Positions 6,836-11,804 of a stretch of DNA of 11,804 nt are shown in pieces. Under the pieces are notes generated by a model. It saw only the letters and a program-made list of their open reading frames with translations, had not been told where the DNA came from and made no database searches. How positions within the stretch are numbered: the first letter of the stretch is position 1; each line of letters opens with the position of its first letter. The translations under genes and the position numbers were made by a program. The stretch is taken from NCBI RefSeq assembly GCF_004138495.1, contig NZ_ML142849.1, forward strand, positions 250,327 to 262,130, in the 5' to 3' direction. The DNA is from Phytoactinopolyspora endophytica. Lineage in GTDB: Bacteria; Actinomycetota; Actinomycetes; Jiangellales; Jiangellaceae.

Positions 6836-8347
6836 ATGGCCACGCAGAGCAGTTCCTCGGGTTCGAGAGAAGCGTTCGCCAGCAGGTTCACCTTCGTCGC
6901 CGCCGCGATCGGCATGGCGGTCGGCACCGGTAACATCTGGCGGTTCCCACGAGTAGCCGGTGAGCAGGGCGGCGGTGCCTTCCTCGTCGCGCTTGTCATC
7001 GCGAATCTCGTATGGGCCATTCCGATTCTCATGTCGGAGTCATTACTCGGATCGAAGTCGCGGCTCGGCACCGTCGGCGCGTTCCGCGACTTCATGGGCC
7101 GCAAGTTCGCCTGGATGGGCGCGTTCATGGGGCTGGTCACCATCGGCATCATGTTCTACTACTCGGTGGTCTGCGGATGGGCCATCCGCTACTTCGTGTA
7201 CGCCATCACCGGACGCTTCGAGCGCGGCAGGGACACCGAAGGCCTGTGGGACGGTTTCACGTCGACGCCGTGGCAGACCATCCTGTTCCACGCCATCGCC
7301 ATCGGTACCGTCGGCCTCATCGTCTATCGCGGCCTGAAGCGCGGATTCGAGGTCATCCTCAAGTACACGATCCCGTTGCTGTTCGTGTTCCTGGTGATAC
7401 TCGCCGTCCGGGCGATGACCTTGTCGGGCTCGTCCGAAGGCTTGCGCTACCTGTTCGTGCCGGACTGGGGCTCCATGGGCGACGCACAGATGTGGCTGGA
7501 GGCCTTCACCCAGATGGCGTTCTCGACTGGTGCCGGCTGGGGCCTGTACCTCACCTACTCGGTATACCTGCGACGCCGCGAAGACTTCGCGCTGAACGCC
7601 GCCACGATATCGGCAGGCAACCTGCTCGCCTCGCTGCTGGCCGGCACCGCCGTGTTGGGCACCGTCTTCGCGCTACGCACGCAGGACTTCGCCGAGGAAG
7701 CCGCCGCGTCGGGCAACGAGGGACTGGCGTTCATCTTCTTCGCCGAGCTGTTCGGCGAGATGCCGGGCGGACGCTGGTTCTTCGCGCCGCTGTTCTTCCT
7801 GGCCCTGGCCATGGCCGGCGTCTCCAGCCTCATCGCGATGATGGAGCTGACCACCCGCAACGTCGAAGACATGGGGTTGCCGCGCCGACGCGCGGTGCCA
7901 TGGATCGTCGGTGTCGCGTTCCTCGCCGGAATCCCGTCCGCGATCAGCCTGGATTTCCTGTCCAACCAGGACTTCGTGTGGGGCGTCGGTCTGTTGATCG
8001 GTGGCCTGCTCGCGGCCGTCGCCATGATGAAGTACGGCGTGAACCGAGCCCGGGAAGAGCTCGACGAGGTGAGCGACTTCCGCGTCACGTGGTGGTGGAC
8101 CGGCCTGATCCGGATCTTCCCGCTCGTCTTCGCCGCTCTGTTCGGCTGGTGGATGTGGCGCACCGTCGACGAGTTCGCCCCGGACACCTGGTGGGACCCG
8201 TTCGAACCGTTCAGTCTGATGACGATGTTGGCCCAGTGGGTGGCCCTGTTCATCGTCGTGTACGTGCTGAACAACGTACTCGCCCGGCAGGTCAGCGCAG
8301 GGCCGATGACGCCCGGCGATATTGGCACGGTCGAGCCCGAGAAGTGA
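6836..8347 (+). CDS. Neurotransmitter:sodium symporter family transporter, MetP-like
   Basis: This 503-residue Na+-coupled amino-acid importer has the LeuT fold and about 12 membrane helices. The NSS signature GNIWRFP (32-38) ends the unwound first helix, AAAIGMAVGTGNIWRFP (22-38). Comparison with LeuT from memory shows the sodium ligands largely kept: Asn33 for N27, and A327, S330 and S331 for A351, T354 and S355. Asn21 and Leu25, which line the substrate pocket, are Met27 and Thr31. Helix 6 reads FSTGAGWG (229-236). ATG 6836 is preferred to an upstream in-frame start because GAGG (6827-6830) precedes it and the NSS domain starts at once. The small gene 10 bp downstream matches the MetS-type subunit, so by analogy with Corynebacterium MetPS the substrates may be methionine and alanine (inference). 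Confidence 0.9.
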   Translation: MATQSSSSGSREAFASRFTFVAAAIGMAVGTGNIWRFPRVAGEQGGGAFLVALVIANLVWAIPILMSESLLGSKSRLGTVGAFRDFMGRKFAWMGAFMGLVTIGIMFYYSVVCGWAIRYFVYAITGRFERGRDTEGLWDGFTSTPWQTILFHAIAIGTVGLIVYRGLKRGFEVILKYTIPLLFVFLVILAVRAMTLSGSSEGLRYLFVPDWGSMGDAQMWLEAFTQMAFSTGAGWGLYLTYSVYLRRREDFALNAATISAGNLLASLLAGTAVLGTVFALRTQDFAEEAAASGNEGLAFIFFAELFGEMPGGRWFFAPLFFLALAMAGVSSLIAMMELTTRNVEDMGLPRRRAVPWIVGVAFLAGIPSAISLDFLSNQDFVWGVGLLIGGLLAAVAMMKYGVNRAREELDEVSDFRVTWWWTGLIRIFPLVFAALFGWWMWRTVDEFAPDTWWDPFEPFSLMTMLAQWVALFIVVYVLNNVLARQVSAGPMTPGDIGTVEPEK

Positions 8348-8357
8348 GGAGCATCCC

Positions 8358-8510
8358 ATGGACGTCGTCGTCTGGACGCTGATCTTTCTCGGCGGTGACC
8401 TACTCATCGTGATCTTCCTGATGTCGTGGGCAGTCAAGAAGGACCGGGAGAAGGCACGGCTGGCGGCGAGCGGGGAGACCGGGGCGGACAGGGCGGACGA
8501 CGGCCCATAG
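8358..8510 (+). CDS. MetS-like small subunit of the NSS transporter
   Basis: This 50-residue single-pass membrane protein has a hydrophobic helix at about 3-25 (VVVWTLIFLGGDLLIVIFLMSWA), a basic stop-transfer segment (KKDREKAR, 27-34) and an acidic, probably cytoplasmic tail. Its size, topology and position 10 bp after an NSS gene match the small subunit of methionine/alanine importers (PF16951-type). In Corynebacterium glutamicum the MetS partner is required for transport by MetP. GAGGAG (8346-8351) overlaps the transporter stop and precedes this ATG by 6 nt, implying coupled translation at matched levels. Low-complexity sequence limits certainty; context carries most of the weight. Confidence 0.8.
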   Translation: MDVVVWTLIFLGGDLLIVIFLMSWAVKKDREKARLAASGETGADRADDGP

Positions 8511-8615
8511 GGCGGTGATCTGCTCTCAGGCTGCCCTTGCGGCATCTATCTCACGTGCGTCATGTCGGCGGTGGCCGTTCCATAACGCGCCAGTTCTACC
8601 GGAGGTACGCACCAG

Positions 8616-8672
8616 GTGAGCAACGAGTTGCCCTGTCTCGTCCCCTGTCATAGGTGTTCGGCAGCGCGCTAA
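8616..8672 (+). CDS. Possible 18-residue Cys-rich leader peptide
   Basis: GTG at 8616 opens 18 codons encoding VSNELPCLVPCHRCSAAR and ends in TAA. GGAGGT at 8601-8606 stands 9 nt upstream, a good actinobacterial Shine-Dalgarno site. Three of 18 residues are Cys, two of them in C-H-R-C. Overlapping inverted repeats begin right after the stop. Actinobacteria are known to use short Cys-containing leader peptides as attenuators for sulfur genes, but this one resembles none I can name. It could be chance; only the ribosome site, Cys content and position support it. Confidence 0.25.
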   Translation: MSNELPCLVPCHRCSAAR

Positions 8673-8782
8673 CCTGCCGGTTCCCGAAATCGATTGGATG
8701 CGCGGAACCGAGGGGAACCATACGGCGCTGGGTTGAGGACGACCGGTCTCAAATGATCCTTCCGGAAGCTGTCAGGTCGGCG
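8673..8782 (+). promoter_or_regulatory. Candidate cis-regulatory RNA leader, faintly ydaO (c-di-AMP)-like
   Basis: CGGTTCC (8678-8684) can pair with GGAACCG (8704-8710), or in the alternative GGTTCCC (8679-8685) can pair with GGGAACC (8713-8719); the two are mutually exclusive. Blocks CCCGAAATC, GGGGAACCA, TGGGTTGAGG and CTGTCAG appear in the same order as GCCGAAUCC, GGGGAACCA, UGGGGUGAAUC and CCGUCAG of the ydaO riboswitch as I remember it. Several conserved stretches are missing or poor, including GCUAACC. It may be a decayed or different structured leader, or simply promoter sequence. Confidence 0.25.
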
Positions 8783-8831
8783 TACCCTTCCGTGGCATCG
8801 GATTTTGGGGCTTTGTCGATTGGGGGGTGCA

Positions 8832-10373
8832 ATGAGAACAGAACGCCCGTCGAGGCTGCGCCGGATGAGTGCGATTGGCGTCGCCATTGGGGTAACAGCC
8901 GGGTCGGCCATGAGTGGTATGGCGCTCGCACATGACCCGAACGGAATCGACCCAGACGCTCTCGCTTTGGAGATCGTGTACTCGCAAGGCGACGGAATCG
9001 AGACCCTGCCCGTGGCCAAAGGGCCGTTCCCGGACACCGAGAACATGCAGTTCCTGGGCCAGATCGCCCCGGAGGCTATGGGCGCTCTTCCGATTCCTGG
9101 CGCCTTCGCCGAAACGACGGCCAAGGGCATATTGAACGATATCTGGGGTTGGACTTCACCGGCAGGCGAGGAGTATGCGCTGGTGGGAAACACAGGCGGC
9201 ATGGCAGTCGTCCGCGTCACCGACCCTGGCAACCCCGAGTTCCTCGGCAGCCTCGAAAGCCAGGCGCCGGGCGACATCGGCAATCTCTGGGGCGACGTGG
9301 GCGTCTTCGGCAACTACGCCTACTTCACGTCGGAGATCGCCGGTTCCGAGATCGAGGTGGTGGACTTGTCGGTCCTCGACGGCCTGGAGCCTGCGCCGTC
9401 GTCCGATACGGTCCTGCCCGCACCGACCTCCAGGTTCTCCACCGGTGGTTACATGGGGGCTCACAACATCCAGGTCAACGAGGAGACCGGCTTCGCATAT
9501 GTGGCCGGTGTCCATCTCGAGGACGGAGCCGCGAACAACGCCTGCGGCGCCGACGAGCCAGCACGGTTCAACACGTTGATCTACGATCTCAACACCGATC
9601 CCACGAACCCCGATGTAGCAGCGTGCCTGGACAACATCGGGGAGCACGACTTCTACCCGATCGTCTACGACGGGCCGGACGAGAGGTTCCAGGGACGCGA
9701 GATCGTGTTCGTGTTCGACGGCCGCGACCGCACTCTGCCGGCCGGCGAGCGCATCGGCGGTTTCACCGAGATCTGGGACGCGACCGACAAAGACAACATC
9801 GACGTGCTCGCCCGCTTCCGCACTCCGGGAATGGTGTTCTCGCATCAAGGGTGGACAACCGAAGAGCAGGACTTCCTGTTCATCAACGATGAGCTCGACG
9901 AGCTGGTCAACGCGGGTTGGTCGTTCACGGACTTCTTTGCCCAGCCGGTCGACGATCCCACCAACAAGCCGGCGACCGGTACCTACATCATCGACGTCCG
10001 GGAACTGGACAACCCGGTCTTCGTCGAGCGGTTCGAGCACGACACCGTGAGTATTGACCACAACTTCATCGTCAAGGACGACAAGCTCTACCAGGCCAAC
10101 TACACATCCGGAACCCGGGTGCTCCAGATCGAACGCGATGAGGCCGGCATGGTCAGCCTGAGCGAGTTCGGCCACATGGACACCGAGCCACGACTACAGA
10201 AGAACATCCTCAATCTCAATCAGGAGGACAAGTTCGGCACGGCGTTCCTCGGGCAGTGGGGCATCTTCCCGCTCTTCGACAGCGGCACCATCGTCGCGAG
10301 CGACCGGAACAACGGCCTGATCGTCATGCGACTGAGCGACGCGCCATGCAAGGGAATCAAGTGCAGCAAGTGA
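8832..10373 (+). CDS. Secreted choice-of-anchor B family (LVIVD-repeat) protein
   Basis: This 513-residue exported protein has a signal peptide: basic RTERPSRLRR, hydrophobic core at 13-29, and a likely signal-peptidase I cut after ALA33. The mature part is a beta-propeller-like LVIVD domain. The lead-in LNDIWGWTSPAGEEYALVGNTGGMAVVRVTDP (101-132) is typical of choice-of-anchor B proteins. It is followed by strands such as NYAYFTSEIAGSEIEVVDLS (161-180), GAHNIQVNEETGFAYVAG (209-226), FTEIWDATDKDNIDVLARF (311-329) and GTYIIDVRELDNPVFVERF (383-401). The closing repeat has SIDHNFIVKDDKLYQANYTSGTRVLQI (407-433). Other members carry varied C-terminal anchors. This one ends in a short tail with two Cys (CKGIKCSK) and has no membrane helix or sortase motif, so it is probably released. 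No catalytic residues are known for the family. ATG 8832 follows GGGGGG by 4 nt and sits at the start of the signal peptide. Confidence 0.88.
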   Translation: MRTERPSRLRRMSAIGVAIGVTAGSAMSGMALAHDPNGIDPDALALEIVYSQGDGIETLPVAKGPFPDTENMQFLGQIAPEAMGALPIPGAFAETTAKGILNDIWGWTSPAGEEYALVGNTGGMAVVRVTDPGNPEFLGSLESQAPGDIGNLWGDVGVFGNYAYFTSEIAGSEIEVVDLSVLDGLEPAPSSDTVLPAPTSRFSTGGYMGAHNIQVNEETGFAYVAGVHLEDGAANNACGADEPARFNTLIYDLNTDPTNPDVAACLDNIGEHDFYPIVYDGPDERFQGREIVFVFDGRDRTLPAGERIGGFTEIWDATDKDNIDVLARFRTPGMVFSHQGWTTEEQDFLFINDELDELVNAGWSFTDFFAQPVDDPTNKPATGTYIIDVRELDNPVFVERFEHDTVSIDHNFIVKDDKLYQANYTSGTRVLQIERDEAGMVSLSEFGHMDTEPRLQKNILNLNQEDKFGTAFLGQWGIFPLFDSGTIVASDRNNGLIVMRLSDAPCKGIKCSK

Positions 10374-10415
10374 ACGTGACACGTCTCTAGCCCGACCGAC
10401 CGCCGTGGGGTGCCG

Positions 10416-10443
10416 CTAGCCGAGCATCCCGCGGCGGTTCGCC
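10416..10443. repeat. Direct repeat copy A (of the response-regulator 3' end)
   Basis: This 28-bp block matches 11148-11175 at 25 of 28 positions, including 22 of the first 23. Both copies sit in the same orientation and both encode, on the complement, RRGMLG followed by TAG. It lies just downstream of the DUF4203 gene, so the two copies bracket that gene. Confidence 0.85.
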
Positions 10444-10484
10444 CGTCGCCAGCACAACGAGAGCAGCAGGAGTCGAACGCGCAT
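10416..10484 (-). pseudogene. 22-codon ORF ending like the response regulator; possible deletion remnant
   Basis: The ORF encodes MRVRLLLLSLCWRRANRRGMLG. Its ATG shares one base with the DUF4203 stop (TGATG), the usual coupled-start arrangement. The last six codons and stop copy the response-regulator end (RRGMLG-TAG). The start (M-R-V-R-L-L) loosely recalls response-regulator N-termini such as M-I-R-V-L-I. One reading is a second regulator gene reduced in frame to its two ends; another is copied 3' DNA with a chance start codon. Whether it is translated is unknown. Confidence 0.4.
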
Positions 10485-11128
10485 CACGGGCGCGTTGAGG
10501 ACGTCGGCTGACTCCAAGTCTCGCGCACTGTGCGGCGAATCGCACCGGCCTGACGGAGCTGAACGACCATGCCGACGGCCGCCAGGACCAAACCACCCAC
10601 GTACCATAGTGAGTGCTCGCCGGCGGTCGCCTCGGCATCGAGCACGTTGTCGGATTCGACGACGTCGAACATCAGCATCAACCCGGCGATCACCACGCTG
10701 GCGCCCGCGAGCGCGCTGATGACGATCAACAGCAACTGGGGAAGATTGGTGACGATGGCAATGCCGGCAAGAGCCACCCCGCACAAGGCCCCGATCAGCA
10801 GCAAGCCCCATGGTTCGGCCACACCTAAAGCGGAGGCAAGCGCGCCACCGAGCACGAAACCCATCGAGGCCATCGCCAAGATAATGCTGACAGCGAAGAA
10901 CAGGTAGGCGAGAGCGGCGAACAGCAAAGCGACGAGGACACCGACGATCCAGCCGAGGGCGGTGTCGAGGTATCCCTCATCGGTGAGCCTATCGACCAGA
11001 CCAGCCCCCACTGCGAAACCGGCGAACGCTCCCCAGATCGCCAGCAGGAGGCGCATCGCCCACTGTCCACGCAGACACAGGAAAGCGCCGATTGCGACGG
11101 CCAATAGGCCCAGGACGGTATCTGTCAT
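10484..11128 (-). CDS. DUF4203 (TMEM198-like) seven-helix membrane protein
   Basis: This 214-residue polytopic protein has seven predicted helices at about 3-19, 25-45, 57-76, 77-100, 107-125, 131-154 and 174-191. The early Gly-rich LLLAIWGAFAGFAVGAGLV (27-45) and SMGFVLGGALASALG (88-102) are typical of the DUF4203/TMEM198-like fold, whose biochemical role is unknown. An acidic loop (DVVESDNVLDAEATAGEH, 155-172) precedes the last helix, and a basic C-tail follows. The frame is open further upstream, but ATG 11128 starts the membrane domain and has GGAGGG 8 nt upstream. The response-regulator stop is only 19 bp away, so it is the third cistron of a probable kinase-regulator-DUF4203 operon. A role in sensing or in response to the same envelope signal is an inference. 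Confidence 0.8.
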   Translation of the reverse strand: MTDTVLGLLAVAIGAFLCLRGQWAMRLLLAIWGAFAGFAVGAGLVDRLTDEGYLDTALGWIVGVLVALLFAALAYLFFAVSIILAMASMGFVLGGALASALGVAEPWGLLLIGALCGVALAGIAIVTNLPQLLLIVISALAGASVVIAGLMLMFDVVESDNVLDAEATAGEHSLWYVGGLVLAAVGMVVQLRQAGAIRRTVRETWSQPTSSTRP

Positions 11129-11147
11129 CGCTACTGCCCTCCGTTCT

Positions 11148-11175
11148 CTAGCCGAGCATGCCGCGGCGGTAGGCC
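11148..11175. repeat. Direct repeat copy B (native response-regulator 3' end)
   Basis: This is the final nine codons of the response regulator, including TAG, reading CTAGCCGAGCAT on the plus strand at its left end. The partner lies at 10416-10443, and the DUF4203 gene lies between the copies. Confidence 0.85.
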
Positions 11176-11768
11176 TCCCCGACTGCCGCGGCCCGGTCCC
11201 GCACGCCCAGCTTGTCGTAGATGTGCTGCAGGTGGGTCTTGATGCTCGCCTCGCTGATGAACAGGCGAGAGGCCGCCTCACGATTGGACGCTCCGTCGGC
11301 GACCAACTCCAGAACTTCGAACTCCCGGTCGCTGAGACTGAGACCTGACGGCTTGCGCACCTGACCCATGAGCTTGCCGACGACGGACGGCGCCAGCACC
11401 GACTCGCCACGGTGAGCCGCGCGGACGGCACGTAGCAGCTCGTCAGCCGGAGCGTCCTTCAGGAGGTACCCGGTCGCGCCCGCCTCGATGGCGGGCAACA
11501 CGTCACTGTCGCTGTCGAAGGTGGTGAGCACGAGAACACGAATACCCGGTGACCTCCGCTGCAACTCGGCGATCGCCTGGACGCCGTCCATCTGCGGCAT
11601 CCGTAAGTCCATGAGCACCACGTCGACGTCCTGGCCGATGGCCCGGTCGACGGCCTCGCGGCCGTCGGCGGCCTGGCCGGCAACCTCGATGTCCGCCTCC
11701 GCGGCCAACGCTCCACGTAGTCCGTCGCGGACGATCGGATGGTCGTCGACGATCAGCACCCGGATCAT
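11148..11768 (-). CDS. NarL/FixJ-family response regulator
   Basis: This 206-residue DNA-binding response regulator has a receiver domain at 1-120 with the acidic pair D8-D9, phospho-acceptor D54 (in VVLMDLRMPQMDG), switch T82 and K104. A linker follows, then a LuxR-type helix-turn-helix at about 145-206. Its SDREFEVLELVADGASNREAASRLFISEASIKTHLQHIYDKLGVRDRAAAV is canonical except that the usual LTxRExEVL begins LSDREFEVL and IAxxL reads AASRL. ATG 11768 gives the standard MIRVLIVDDHP start; a GTG six codons upstream is less likely. It should be phosphorylated by a histidine kinase encoded immediately upstream. Its last 28 bp recur downstream of the next gene. Target genes cannot be told from sequence. 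Confidence 0.93.
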   Translation of the reverse strand: MIRVLIVDDHPIVRDGLRGALAAEADIEVAGQAADGREAVDRAIGQDVDVVLMDLRMPQMDGVQAIAELQRRSPGIRVLVLTTFDSDSDVLPAIEAGATGYLLKDAPADELLRAVRAAHRGESVLAPSVVGKLMGQVRKPSGLSLSDREFEVLELVADGASNREAASRLFISEASIKTHLQHIYDKLGVRDRAAAVGEAYRRGMLG

Positions 11769-11782
11769 GTCACCCCGTTCCT

Positions 11783-11804
11783 TCACGACACCGTGATCGC
11801 TGGG
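11783..11804 (-). CDS. Probable 3' end of a sensor histidine kinase (edge fragment)
   Basis: On the complement, the last codons before a TGA at 11785-11783 read P-A-I-T-V-S. This kind of short beta-strand ending is common after the ATP-binding domain of NarL-partner kinases. The stop would lie 14 nt before the response-regulator ATG, with AAGGA between them. Only six codons are visible, so the assignment rests on the usual kinase-regulator gene order. Confidence 0.25.

Larger units (their letters stand above)
8511..8831 (+). other. 321-bp intergenic region: structured leader of the anchor-B gene
   Basis: There is no conserved protein gene here. The first 90 bases show no strong terminator for the metPS-like pair. 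Then come a GGAGGT-led 18-codon Cys-rich mini-ORF (8616-8672), three copies of the GGTTCC/GGAACC element (8679, 8704, 8714), and CTTCCGGAAG (8759-8768) with a further CTTCCG at 8787. A run of six G bases at 8822-8827 serves as the ribosome-binding region of the next gene. The region has longer A/T runs than its surroundings. Confidence 0.6.

Noticed and set aside
6836..8347. Loss of the Na1-site asparagine in the NSS transporter (Met at the first GN position)
   Set aside because: On realignment the Na1 ligand corresponds to Asn33 in GNIWRFP, which is present; Met27 replaces LeuT Asn21, not Asn27.
7012..8382. 456-residue plus-strand open frame overlapping the symporter
   Set aside because: It is Arg/His/Gly-rich frame-shifted translation of the transporter gene, with no recognisable domain.
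8704..8740. ECF sigma-factor promoter based on GGAACC
   Set aside because: No CGTC-like -10 element was found at the expected 15-17 bp spacing after either GGAACC copy.
9156..10175. 339-residue minus-strand open frame
   Set aside because: It is the antisense of the anchor-B gene, with Val/Asp-rich composition typical of antisense high-GC frames, and no ribosome site or family match.
10374..10384. ACGTG-A-CACGT inverted repeat just after the anchor-B stop as a terminator
   Set aside because: A 5-bp stem with a single-base centre cannot form a terminator hairpin and has no T-tract; it is probably chance.
1..11804. CRISPR arrays, tRNA/rRNA genes, insertion sequences, phage or defence genes
   Set aside because: No regularly spaced repeats, cloverleaf sequences, transposase or integrase motifs, or known defence domains were seen on either strand.

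Overview
The window is chromosomal DNA of a high-G+C Gram-positive bacterium of the class Actinomycetia. Third-codon-position G/C bias is strong throughout. An F420-type PPOX flavoprotein, a MetP/MetS-type transporter pair and two apparently leaderless promoters all fit that group. Genus cannot be fixed from the sequence alone. No rRNA, tRNA, CRISPR, transposase or phage gene was found.

Layout. (1) 1-3169, plus strand: the 3' end of anmK (anhydro-MurNAc kinase), a beta-lactamase-fold serine hydrolase and a fused two-domain oligopeptide-type ABC ATPase. They are joined by GTGA and ATGA start/stop overlaps and read as a peptidoglycan-fragment uptake and recycling operon whose permeases and binding protein would lie upstream. 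(2) 3198-4122, minus strand: a DoxX-family membrane protein followed by an F420-type PPOX protein. (3) 4255-4857, minus strand: the C-terminal remnant of a von Willebrand factor A-domain gene that has lost its N-terminal half. (4) 4925-6661: a TetR regulator and a membrane fatty-acid desaturase, converging with a 22-bp 3' overlap. Each outer promoter carries a near-identical TACGTACG palindrome and each gene starts exactly 6 nt after its -10 box, so both look leaderless and co-repressed. (5) 6776-8510, plus strand: a MetP-like sodium symporter and its MetS-like small subunit. (6) 8511-8831: a structured leader with a Cys-rich mini-ORF, overlapping alternative hairpins and weak resemblance to the c-di-AMP (ydaO) riboswitch. 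It precedes a secreted choice-of-anchor B protein (8832-10373). (7) 10416-11804, minus strand: the probable tail of a sensor kinase, a NarL-type response regulator and a seven-helix DUF4203 protein. Past the DUF4203 gene a 28-bp imperfect copy of the response-regulator 3' end recurs inside a 22-codon ORF.

How it works together. Region 1 is a coherent scavenging pathway: import, trimming and sugar phosphorylation of muropeptides. Region 4 is a self-contained lipid-unsaturation switch. Region 5 is a two-subunit amino-acid importer. Region 7 is a two-component system with a membrane accessory protein. The less conventional signals are the paired leaderless operators, the leader before the anchor-B gene and the duplicated response-regulator tail.
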